Shown in pieces: positions 11,403-21,003 of a stretch of 64,000 nt of DNA. The stretch's first letter is position 1. Each line of letters opens with the position of its first letter. The position numbers and the translations under genes are program-made. A model generated the notes under the pieces. It was not told the DNA's origin. It ran no database searches and saw only the letters and a list, made by a program, of their open reading frames with translations. Origin of the DNA: Penicillus capitatus (lineage: Eukaryota > Chlorophyta); contig OZ287705.1 of NCBI GenBank assembly GCA_965649825.1, positions 868,001 through 932,000 of the forward strand. The letters are read 5' to 3'.

Positions 11403-13238
11403 TCAGTCATGATGGGCGACGTGGTCGAGCACAAGCGTCTGCGGCACAGAGGCATGCCATCTGGGAAACAGAGAAATCTTTGGACACGAACGCTCATAGT
11501 AATCACAGGGACAGACTTGTAAGTCTGACACGCTGGCCTGCTTCGCTCGGTAGAGTTCCTCAGAACACGCAGTCAGTGAATACAGGACAGCTTCGAGTGT
11601 CTCGGCCACGTGATTTAGTGAAAACTGCTGTGCAGTCTCCCTTGCCTTCGAAGCCAATGACTTCCTGAGATAAGGATCGTCACAAACACGGATGACGTAG
11701 GCAGCCATGGTATTAAGATCTGTTGGATCTGCCATGAGGCAGTTTACTCCATGCGTCGCAAAACTTCGAACTCCAAGACAGTCCGTCGTTACAATAGCCA
11801 ATCCACTCGCCATTGCTTCAAGAACTGGCATACCCCATGCTTCGTAACGGGACGAAAACAGGAAAACATCATGCCCCCTAAGATGAAAGGAGAAAGATTC
11901 GTCTCCGTCAGAGATTGCATCGATACCTGTAAAGAGTGGGGATTATCTTTTGATCTGGAGCAATGACATAGTGGATGTCGAGATCACAGATCTCGAGGAT
12001 CGGCAGCATTGTCACTGTTGGCTTTATTTGACACACCCACGTCACACTAATTGCCACAACCTGTACCATACTCATATGGCGTGGCTTTCTTGAACAACGA
12101 CAGACAGACTTTGCTCACAGCCATCAGAATGCGCAGTGCACTATCAAATCCCTTCAATGGCAAAGCTGGATTGCCCACAAGTAAGATAGACTTTGTGTAT
12201 GTGGCCGAGACCTATTCGAAATCACTGAACAGAGCAAGTGAAAGTGATGGGACAGCTGGCCTGCAGTCCATTCGTCACAAACTGTAACTTGGAGCGGGGT
12301 TCTGCGCCGTCAGGGTGAAACTTGTCACAATCGATGCCATTGGGGACTATCAGACTCAGTCGTCCAAATTCATGGAACAGGATGTCTTGGATGGCTGTAG
12401 ATACAGAAATGAGAGGGACTGGAAGCTGCATACACATATGAAATAAGCGATCCTTGAAGACAATCGACACTAAGCGATCAACACATCACAGCATCTGTGT
12501 ACTTGTTTAATGTAATTCTGAGCAGTCTGGAGTCGAATAGGATCGCCGAAGACCCACTCATGACCTTGCTCCCAGTAGACCACAGGGACAGACACTCCTG
12601 CCAGCAATTCAGCGACCTGTCCAATCATAACAACACCCACCATCAACAAAGATGTCAGCTCTATTAGAGAAGCTAGACTTGATGGAAAATACCGACAACA
12701 ACAACATCTATTTGATCCGTTGGATAAACATCAGCTAGCCTCTGTGATAAATTACAAACCACATCCACATCCACTTCCACATCTGTCCACGGAGGCATCG
12801 CCCTCTCAGCCGTGTTAGATCTGAATGCATAACCAACCAACCACTTGAGATGATCATCCAATACTTAAAGAGAATGGGATGGGTGTGTGGGAGTACTCAC
12901 CTATGTACAGCAATGGTTGTATGTCCCCTTGTCTTTAGCAGTCGTAAATGTTCGATAAGGCATTTCATTCCTCCCGTAATATTATGATGCGGTAGCATAT
13001 ATGCCACACGTAATGGACGCATTGGAGAAAGCAACTTGGAAGTAAAGAGCTTATGACAGTGAGTGAAAAGAACATCCACAAGATCACAAACACGGTTTCC
13101 TCTGGTCCAGTTTGGTGGACATCCACATCCACCATAGTGAAGGGTCTCTACGTAGGGTAGACGTCTGGACCGGGTGTGTTGAAGCTGCCTAGGAGAAACT
13201 GGGACACGGCCACCAGCACTGGAGCTTGTCGAAGCCAT
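11403..13238 (-). CDS. GT4-family glycosyltransferase
   Basis: GT-B fold transferase that uses a nucleotide-sugar donor. From the ATG at 13238 a polar leader precedes LRVAYMLPHHNITGGMKCL and IEHLRLLKTRGHTTIAVHR, the N-terminal Rossmann half with its Gly-rich acceptor loop. Middle exons read QIDVVVVGIFHQ, VAELLAGVSVPVVYWEQGHE, LISVSTAIQDIL and LSLIVPNGIDCDKFHPDG, then KSILLVGNPALPLKGFDSA. The donor half has DVFLFSSRYEAWGMPVLEAM and ASGLAIVTTDCLGV, the E-x7-E-type GT4 signature. The acceptor sugar is not readable. No TM segment or signal peptide is seen at this start. It is head-to-head with the mTERF gene, the two start codons lying 54 bp apart. Several introns of about 50 nt are present. Confidence 0.83.
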
Positions 13239-13292
13239 TAGAATTGACGATGCCTTGCTGATGAAATAGAAAAGTCATTCCACCCCTGAACA
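13239..13292. promoter_or_regulatory. 54-bp shared region between divergent start codons
   Basis: The ATG of the glycosyltransferase (minus, 13238) and the ATG of the mTERF protein (plus, 13293) are separated by 54 bp. Both 5' UTRs and any core promoter must fit here or overlap the coding regions, so a bidirectional promoter is the simplest reading. Confidence 0.5.
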
Positions 13293-14932
13293 ATGGGCAG
13301 GAGTTCCGTCGAGACGGCCTCCGAAAACAAAAAGTTGACTAGAACAGCAGGTAGTCAGAGTAGGCCGTTTGTGTCACATCATCGTCGAGAACGCATGAGG
13401 CCTTGTGATAGGCGACAACTTCGAGATTGGAGATTTCTGCGTGCACTCTGGTCGTTGTCGTTTTCTGGTGTCGGTGATGACGTTGACGTTCTGGTTCGAA
13501 GACTTCGCATGACGAAATCTGAGGCTCTACGGCTATTGGAGCATTCGAAGGACAGGGCAGCGTGTGATCTGACGTCTGTTCTGGATACATTTCGAGAAAC
13601 GGGTTTCAGTCAAAGGCGACTGCGTGATCTCCTTTTGGATAAACCAGAATTGCTCTCTGCAAAAACGATCCAGCGCATTCACAGATGCCAAGAATTCTTC
13701 GATTCTGTGCAAATTGCTCCAAAGCAAGCATCACACATCCTGAGTACTCAACCTGGACTCCTTGATCCTGAGATCGGCAAAGAGATGGATTCAATGATTC
13801 AATTTCTTCGTAAAGTCAGGTGACATAGATATGTTCTTCTGCGACTGACCCACTGGCCTATTCCAGAAGCTGTCTTCTGTTTCTCTCCGTTGCGTACTGG
13901 TCTGTCACCCTGGTATCCTCAAGCTGTCTGTTAAGGAAGATCTTGAACCTCTCTTCGAGTAACAGAAGGCCATTCCTCATCTATCGATCTGAGATGGGTG
14001 GGACGCATAGGTTCTTCCTTTCATTGGGTCTGCGTGGGACGGACGTGGAAATCATTCTCAGCAGAGAACCGACGATTGCATCCCTCAGCCCGTCTTCAGT
14101 CATCCAGCCAATAGTCAAAGTGCTCAAACGTATCTTTCACAAGGAGTGGAATGAAGTTCTGCTGTCGTATCCTGCAATTCTATTGCATTCTCCTGATCGA
14201 CTTCTAGCAATGTACAATGCCCTCGTCAAGTACACAAGTGAGCACTCTCCTCACATACCATATAAGCGAAAATGCTACTAGGATGGAGAGAAGCTTATTT
14301 TGCTACCGTTCTCAAGAAGCAGCCTGTGGTCTTAACAGCTGATCCTGCAAGGATAACGATCGTGGCCGAACTGTTGAGTACAACATTCAGATGGCCTCCC
14401 TCAGATATCCGACATTTCATACGAAGATGCCCAGAAGCAAGAGTTAAAATGAGCCATTCACAAAGAGCATTTATCGGTTTCGATTAGATACTGACATATG
14501 CATTCGAAGAAGATCTGCACCAGACAATGCAGTGCTTACTCAAAACAACGAATCGACGAAATAAAAGTGCGTTATGCAGTGCAGTGCATTGATGTGTGGC
14601 GTTCTGGGTAATGCGTTTGTAGTGATAGAACTTCACATTCGAAGTTCTCCGGCTTTGTTGCTTCTTGATCCTGTGAAGGATATCGAGCCCAGATTGACAT
14701 TTCTTTCCGTACAGGGCATCAAAACACCCGAGTTAGAACAGGAACATGTTGTGACAGCAGAGTGAGTATTTTTGTTTGGAGGTCTCGTTTCCGGACCATG
14801 TTGCTGTGTTCCGATGATGAATTTGCTCAATACCATGCCAAAGTCCATCCTTTGGAATTTAAAGCATTTCTTCTGCGAAGGAACGCCTTATTCTCTGCAA
14901 CAGGTGGAGATCTTGATGAGGACAGGTCGTGA
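13293..14932 (+). CDS. mTERF-family organellar protein
   Basis: Repeated mTERF-type motifs of about 30 residues are visible: RDLLLDKPELLSAKTIQRI, QASHILSTQPGLLDPEIGKE, DVEIILSREPTIASLSPSSV, WNEVLLSYPAILLHSPDRLL and FATVLKKQPVVLTADPARI, then a unit with DIRHFIRRCPEA. Each has the helix-LxxxPxLL-helix pattern. mTERF proteins bind organellar nucleic acid and act in transcription, rRNA maturation or splicing. The N-terminus from 13293 is Arg/Ser-rich, as expected of an organelle leader. The last exon reads DDEFAQYHAKVHPLEFKAF and FLLRRNALFSATGGDLDEDRS, with the stop at 14930-14932. A competing frame runs on to 14957 but lacks this natural C-terminus. Short introns lie near 13818-13868, 14235-14275 and 14765-14785. 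Confidence 0.8.
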
Positions 14933-15176
14933 CCCCAATGAAGGGTCCCATGAATGACGAGTATTGTCTGCCTGCTATATCAGAAGAATATCTCCTTGAA
15001 GTTTAATTCTTCACTATTTGAGGAACAACGCATGATTAAAGAAACAGCCGTAAACTTTATTTTGACGAAGAGAATACAACCTCGTATATCGTGGATTCGA
15101 ACAATGCAAACCAATTCTCTCGATTTCACGCGTCATTCGGCAGTGGTTTGACGAACAGTTTGGTGGCATCTCAACC

Positions 15177-15807
15177 ATGGACGACCAGTCTATCGTGTCT
15201 CTTTCTGAGGATGCAGCGAAGAGGTGGCTGTCTTCCTGCTGACGCACTCGACATCCGAAACACGACAGTGTGTGATATAGATCGCATTCAGAAAAGCAGC
15301 TCGGAATTTCGGAACACGACCGTTTCCTGCTGGAGTTGGAATTTGTTCAATGCCTCGCCAGTCCACAATATCTTCAATGTCATCGCCACCTGTTTTGGGA
15401 TTCTTGACACTAAAGGTGCTGTCGTACAAGTAGGGCTGTCCCAGACTGGATGGTTTGAGAAACCGGGAAGCGCCGAGTTTCTCGGTTACTTGCTTTACTG
15501 GAAACGGCCTGCATATGCAAAATACCTCCTGTAAGATAGGGGAGAAATTGTGTGATGATAATATGGTCGTGCTGCAGATACCCACACTGTCTCAAATTTC
15601 TGGAGATGCTTCAGGACAGGGATTTTCGAAAAGCGATTGCAAGAGAAGACGTCAAAGCAAGAACAATGCTCCCGAGTAACAACACAGAGACGTCACTTCC
15701 CTCTGTAGGAATTGCTGCATTGTCAACAATTCTATTTCTGGATGCACTATCGCAGGCAGGCGTTTTGTCAGACACCTTCCAAAGAGGCAAAAATGGAAAC
15801 AAATTGA
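15177..15807 (+). CDS. MED31: Mediator complex subunit 31 (SOH1)
   Basis: MED31 links the Mediator middle module to Pol II. Exons by eye: HDRFLLELEFVQCLASPQYL, then GWFEKPGSAEFLGYLLYWKR plus PAYAKYLL, an intron of about 47 nt (15531-15577), then YPHCLKFLEMLQDRDFRKAI. A 58-nt intron (15651-15708) leads to ELLHCQQFYFWMHYRRQAF. The order ELEFVQ, LLYWK.P.YAKYL, YPHCL..L and QQF..W..YR is diagnostic. The stop is at 15805-15807. The start is uncertain: the ATG at 15177 (MDDQSIVSLSEDAAKRW) is preferred but its junction to the next exon is not settled. The last exon overlaps the end of the antisense KsgA-like CDS by 40 bp. Confidence 0.88.
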
Positions 15808-17135
15808 TGGTAGGTCAGCTCTTGGCCTCTGATATTCTCAGAAAAATTCAATCTCTCCAACGACGCCTTGACATCTTCTGGTTCGTACAATGGCCGCAGA
15901 CTGTTTGTCAGTTTCTTTCTTTTTGATGAGAATGACTTGTTCACCTAAATCAAAGCATCACTTATGGAAAGAACAGACAGAATCTCCGTTCTGACAAAGG
16001 AGAGAAATCTCTTCTCCGAATCTACGTGGCAACGTTCAACAGGTCGTTTCAACTTGAAGTTGACAAATGCTCCATCCACTTGAGGTTGTGGAAAGTATGC
16101 AGTTTTGCTTATCTTGAAGAGATATTCTGGATGGCTATAATGATGTGTGTACACAGTCATTGCCTACGCAGCAACAGACATACTTATTCAACCGAGAGAT
16201 ATGTTCACGATAACACACTCTGTAGGTCGCATCGCCCGTGCCGTCGTGACAGAGACGCTGTGCCACCTCATCTTGGATCATGAACATCAGGTTTGAAACG
16301 ATGTCACCCATTGGTAGATAGAGTCTCAAGCAATCAGTTGTGATGTTGTACGGCAAATTGGAGATGATTTTAATACGCGAATGATCTGGATGCCTAACCG
16401 TCCATTCATCCACACTCGGCACCATGTGAGGCAATCATGCGTACTCTTTTAATAGGTCTTCGATTAATGATCTCATGTTGATGTTCATCACATCTCCATG
16501 TATAACTCTCAAAGAGTCCTGTGGGTATTCTTTCCTCAGTTGTTGATGCAGCGTATCATCCTTTTCGATTGCCGTCACACAAGCCCCCGATTTCAAGAGA
16601 TGCTGTGTCAGATTTCCAGTTCCTAATGAGAACGAGTTTCGAATGAGAGAGACCAGGCAGGTACTGCTCGATGACCTGGTCCAAATTCAATGACAGGCTC
16701 ATTAGCAGAAATGCAGGACAAGGAGGCAATTCTTTCGAGAACGTCTTCGTCGTTGACAAAGTTCTGACCAAGTGACCTTAAAAAGATCGCAACATGGCAT
16801 ATCGTCACTGGAAAGGTGTCTTCTGAATGATCTTACTTCTTTGGACGCATGCGAAGAGGATCCAACTTCACCCTTGTTGTCTTGGCACTCAGCTCCCAGA
16901 GCCAACCCACATCGATCGGCGTAGAAGGAATCTCTGAACCTGAATTCATGGCTCTAGACAGAAACCGTGGATCTTGTTGGCGCCTCGATGCGCACTTCTG
17001 AAATTCTGTGTCAAAGCTGTGCTGACGACACAGACATGGTCGCGGTCTGCGTTGTCGACAATCAAAGATGCCGTTCGCGCGCAACGACTGTATGAAAGAG
17101 GACGACGCTTGATAAGAGAACCTTCCAATTTTCAT
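15768..17135 (-). CDS. KsgA/Dim1-family rRNA adenine dimethyltransferase, organellar type
   Basis: SAM-dependent enzyme that dimethylates two adjacent adenines near the 3' end of small-subunit rRNA. A leader of about 100 residues (MKIGRFSYQASSSFIQSLRA, Arg/Ser-rich) precedes RSLGQNFVNDEDVLERIASL and NEPVIEFGPG (SAM-binding motif I). Then come IKIISNLPYNITTDCLRLYL (the NLPY catalytic motif), FMIQDEVAQRLCHDGTGD, a block with KTAYFPQPQVDGAFV, and FVRT plus a C-terminal exon reading FSSKRKKLTNSLRPLYEPED. The family's usual 270-300 residues are all present. The leader and bacterial-type sequence suggest mitochondrial or plastid rRNA rather than cytosolic DIM1. The gene starts 70 bp after the glutaredoxin stop on the same strand and its 3' end overlaps MED31. 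Confidence 0.87.
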
Positions 17136-17205
17136 TGAATTTTGAATGGGGCCTCTCAACACGCGTACATTCGACAAACACGACGATCTGACGTCATTCG
17201 AAGAA

Positions 17206-17665
17206 TTACCCTTCAGCTCCTTCCAGGAGACTCTTGAGCTTCCCTTGTTGATGTAGAGTGTAAGTATCTTTAAAGGCATGCAAAGATGTTGAAGATCATT
17301 CACTTGCAGCCATGGCTCACCGTCGAAACCTCCGATATACTTCCCTCCAATGAATAGTTGCGGAACGGTACTGGATCCCGTCATAGAAGCCAAGGTGTTC
17401 TGGATATCGTCGCCTTCCACTGATTGCATCACACAGGTGTATACAGAGTCAGTGGATCGCAGGCAGAGGATACGGGGACACCTATGTTGTCGAGCTCGAC
17501 GAATTTTGCCTCTATCTTGTAGGAACCTAAAAGCTGGCGCATCTGCAAAGACACTGTCAGAACGACAGAAGAGAGAGCATCGTAGGCGCACACATCATTA
17601 CAGAACGGACACCAGCTGCGGCTGTATACGATGACAGAATTCTGTGCGTTCTTCTGCTGAATCAT
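17206..17665 (-). CDS. Glutaredoxin (CPFC), possibly organelle-targeted
   Basis: Dithiol glutaredoxin. Exons read NSVIVYSRSWCPFCN (active site CPFC), then after an intron of about 50 nt MRQLLGSYKIEAKFVELDNI, then DDIQNTLASMTGSSTVPQLF and IGGKYIGGFD (TVP cis-Pro and GGFD glutathione-binding motifs). A further intron leads to LKSLLEGAEG and the stop at 17206. All catalytic residues are present and the length matches a single Grx domain. The ATG at 17665 gives only a short N-terminus. A frame starting with the ATG at 17973 (MCTRWAASTVSVLRTAATIR) is Arg/Ser-rich and could be a spliced-on targeting exon, so the gene may begin there. It reduces protein or glutathione mixed disulfides using glutathione. 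Confidence 0.85.
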
Positions 17666-18067
17666 GGAAACCTGTTTGACAGGAATTGTCCTCGATGTTC
17701 CTTCAGATGATGGGTATGTCAGAGATCTCTTACGTATTCTTCTGTTGCACACACAGGTCTAACAATCCGGCGAAGACCTTGAACACTCCAAACAATCAGA
17801 AGAAACGATTCTGATGCTTCGTGAACAAGACCTCTGGTTGATGGAGAAAACGAAAAGAAAGAGGGGTGTGTTCGTTCTCCGCGAAGCAGTTCGCCACTAA
17901 GGACGTGGCGTTCCCTGATCGTTGCCGCCGTTCTCAGGACGCTCACTGTTGAAGCCGCCCACCGCGTGCACATGATTCTCTATCCACAGAGAACGTTAGA
18001 GGCACGTGCAAAGAGGCAAGAACCGCCAAATGTTATACATGCGAGCATTTAGAATCCGATTCTTCTT

Positions 18068-18283
18068 TTAAAACGCTCCAAGTATTCGTCTCCGCCGCAA
18101 CTGAACGTCCATCTGAGAAGGTATTCTTGCCTCCTCTCTTTCCACATTGTTTGGCGCAGATTGAGCTTTGGGTGTCTTGTTAGAATCTCCTTTGCCGTCG
18201 GCACAAAAACGTCGCTGCAGACATTGGTTTTTTTGATTCGGTTGAGATTTGAGCGTGTGTTTCAACGCGGCTGCTGAGTTCAT
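18068..18283 (-). CDS. Small basic ORF, unknown
   Basis: A 71-residue frame with an ATG at 18283 (MNSAAALKHTLKSQPNQKNQ), Arg/Lys-rich with an Ala/Ser/Leu start that could be a mitochondrial leader, and an RRRRILGAF end. I do not recognise it. Its start codon lies only 29 bp from the start of the next gene on the plus strand. That is very tight even for this genome, so either this ORF or the exact start of its neighbour may be wrong. Confidence 0.33.
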   Translation of the reverse strand: MNSAAALKHTLKSQPNQKNQCLQRRFCADGKGDSNKTPKAQSAPNNVEREEARIPSQMDVQLRRRRILGAF

Positions 18284-18312
18284 TCCTCCTTCTTTATTTC
18301 AACGCGACGAAA

Positions 18313-19440
18313 ATGACATTTGGTTCGGGCAGCGAGCTGTTCATGAGCTCACAATCCTCCGGCTTTCCTATGCCTGCCGTGGCACTTGCTCCTGCCGCGT
18401 TTTTTCTGGGAGCGCATATGCTGAAGTGCGTACAAGAGGCGAGTGAGAAACTGAAGATTGGAGATTTCTGCAAATCAAAACCCTCGCCTCGACACTCAAC
18501 TGCAGATAAGGGTACGCAGACAGTGCTCTCTGCCTATAAGGGGAAGACACAGCAAAGCAAGAACACCCAAACAAGGCAAAGCGGGACCGAAACAAGTCAA
18601 TCGGTCTCGACCAGTGACAAAGGGAAGCATGTGACACGCAGGATACCATACACCACCAAGACGACTGCTGGAGGTACTACAACTAATGAGCATATAACAG
18701 CATCACGAACCAGCCCAAGCATAAGACAATCAAAATCTGCAGTCGCGGACAGAAATAGGAGCAAGACGCCGTGTTCTTCGATCCTGCAACCGACGAAGGG
18801 AAGAACGCAGAAGGGAAGAAGAGTCTCAACAGGCGATTGTGAGAAACGAACGCCGGCATCTTGCACCGACTCGGATTTGGCCAATTGGTTGAAGAACCCC
18901 GTCTACGCCAGCGATGGAGAGAGCGAGGGTCGACGGACAGATCGAAGTGAGATGTCGCCTCCGTGGCTCGACATCAGTATGGTTCAGAAAATCGCGAGGC
19001 AACGACGATCGGACAGTGTATCCATGTCAACTGCCATCCAGAAAGCAACATCGAGGAAGAACAAAAGCACCTCAAAATCGCGGGCATCGATGTCAAAAAT
19101 GGAACTCATCCCAGAGAAGGGACAAGAAGTTAATCCACGAGAGGAGCCAACTGCTGTCGGAGACGTGAAACCACCGGAAAGAAATTTGACAGAGACGGAT
19201 CTTACTATTCGACGGATAATTGAAGGAAAGTTGGGACGACGATATGAGGAACTGGATTCGAAGTCATTAAAATTGATTAGCAAAGAAAGAATGAAAGAGC
19301 TGGCATCAAAATATGCTGGAGACAGGCCCAAAGTCCATTTGGCTGATCGCGACATCCCAGATCCTTCTGTGTCTCACCATGTCCCTCAAGGAGGGAAATT
19401 GAATGATCCGCGTAAAGAGGGTGCACAGCGAAGAAGTTGA
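18313..19440 (+). CDS. Disordered basic Ser/Thr/Lys-rich protein, unknown
   Basis: An uninterrupted 375-residue frame from the ATG at 18313. The N-terminus contains one hydrophobic stretch (residues about 15-35, FPMPAVALAPAAFFLGAHML) that could be a membrane anchor or uncleaved signal. Residues 45-300 are low-complexity Ser/Thr/Lys/Arg/Gln with short echoes such as TADKGTQT, TSDKGKHV and QPTKGRTQ. Residues about 300-350 form a more regular segment (TETDLTIRRIIEGKLGRRYE and LKLISKERMKELASKYAG) that looks helical and may be the conserved core. No family is recognised. An AATAAA at 19547 supports a plus-strand transcript ending about 110 bp after the stop. The lack of introns is unusual next to its neighbours. 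Confidence 0.6.
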   Translation: MTFGSGSELFMSSQSSGFPMPAVALAPAAFFLGAHMLKCVQEASEKLKIGDFCKSKPSPRHSTADKGTQTVLSAYKGKTQQSKNTQTRQSGTETSQSVSTSDKGKHVTRRIPYTTKTTAGGTTTNEHITASRTSPSIRQSKSAVADRNRSKTPCSSILQPTKGRTQKGRRVSTGDCEKRTPASCTDSDLANWLKNPVYASDGESEGRRTDRSEMSPPWLDISMVQKIARQRRSDSVSMSTAIQKATSRKNKSTSKSRASMSKMELIPEKGQEVNPREEPTAVGDVKPPERNLTETDLTIRRIIEGKLGRRYEELDSKSLKLISKERMKELASKYAGDRPKVHLADRDIPDPSVSHHVPQGGKLNDPRKEGAQRRS

Positions 19441-21003
19441 AGGTTCGTCTACGCTGTCGATGTCACTTCATTCCGTGAGAATGGGCACGTGTGTCTTCTA
19501 GGGTTGCTATAAAGCAAATGACTTTGTCAAGGTACGAAAGTCTTTCAATAAAACAGACGCGTACCAAGAGTGAGAGGATAGAATTATGCAACTCTTGGTG
19601 TTAGTCTGTTTGCCTCCCGGTTTTGCATCACCACGGTGATGGGTTTAGAATGTCTTTGGAGTCAGTGCTGTACTTTTGTAGGTCTCTGCCTAAATCTACT
19701 TACTTCTCAAACAACACCTGCTCGTCTAATTCTGTGACGTACGACACAACAAAACAGTATTTCGATTGTGACATTTCTGACGACACAAACAGGGAAATTG
19801 ACAAAAAAAGGATAGAGTGTGATAGCTGCTTAGAAGGAATAACTACTGGCAATCAAGACCGTTGATTTATCCGCTGAATATGAGCAAACGGCAAGGGATT
19901 GATGAGAGATGCCTTTAGCTGCGAGCGATCTCCGTGTTGCGCCCCGTATGATTAGAGATAGCATCATATCACACCGAATAGTAGTAAAGGGCACGGTGGC
20001 AAAGGAAAGTTGGCGGTTCGTTTGTTCATTCAGTCTGTCTAGAATTGTATCGTTTACTTATTGTCGAAGACTCAGTTCTTCCTGCCTGTTCGTCTGTCTT
20101 GAGCACTCACTGGCTTATGATCTACATCGAGCACTGCGGGTTTTTATAGAAAGATCTGGCAAGCTTTGCGTTAAAGAAGTCATCCCTGAACGGTTCATTT
20201 GGCACTTGTCTTGGAAGGGGGCTTTGCTCTACTGGTTGGCTACTATTACTATCGAACACACCTTATTCCGCCTATTGACCGTATTACGGAGAAGAAACTT
20301 TCAGGGATATCGCAGTTTAGAGTATCAAAGATTTTATTAGGCATGAACAGCCCTGCGACATCTGATTGAATTCTACAAGTGTCCGTCTATTTCCGTATCA
20401 ATTCTTCCTCCACACAGTGTTCTCCTCCACAAATAAAGAAACGTTGTTTGTTTTTTCACTTGGTGTGAGTCGGCCATACATACTCCCGTCTGTGGAGAGG
20501 GAGAGAATACCCAGTCACTACTGGGTTTTCTCGATTGATGATGTAGCCATGTAAGCATGCCCCTGCTGTTGCAAGAAGACTTTGATAAAGGTCTTGGCAT
20601 CGGCCTGTCTAAAAATCGACTGGAATTTGGCTGACACACACCAGTGGTCCATTGGTCTCCTTCTACACTTATTGTATCGTACTGGAGCATTGAAAACAAC
20701 GACGAACCAGAGAGAGCACTTTCTGATGTCTGCTTCTGATTACCTGTGCCTCGTGCAAGTGATCAAGAGGAATCATTTGATTTGGTTGTGTTCACCGATA
20801 TCCAACGTGGCGTCAATGCTGACTTACCGAGGCATATTATATTCTGCTCGGTGTCAATGTTAACCGACTGAAGCCTACCTAATGTGTCTGCTCGCAATTG
20901 ATTTCAACAATCAAAACGTCTGCCGTAACTTCCAGTTTGTTTCGGCTCTGCGCGCTTGACAGCCGAACGCATCGGACGGTGTGAGCGATAAGCGAAGGGA
21001 ACG
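19441..21003. other. Gene-poor stretch of 1.56 kb
   Basis: Besides the AATAAA at 19547-19552 I find only short, mutually unsupported frames (for example 19909-20340 plus and 20373-20699 minus) without recognisable motifs or a convincing intron pattern. The promoter of VPS35 must lie at its right end. Confidence 0.45.

Noticed and set aside
16833-17591. Single 252-residue minus-strand ORF
   Set aside because: It runs through the 3' part of glutaredoxin, the 70-bp gap and the leader of the KsgA-like gene. The family motifs show two genes, with a stop at 17206 in the spliced glutaredoxin frame.
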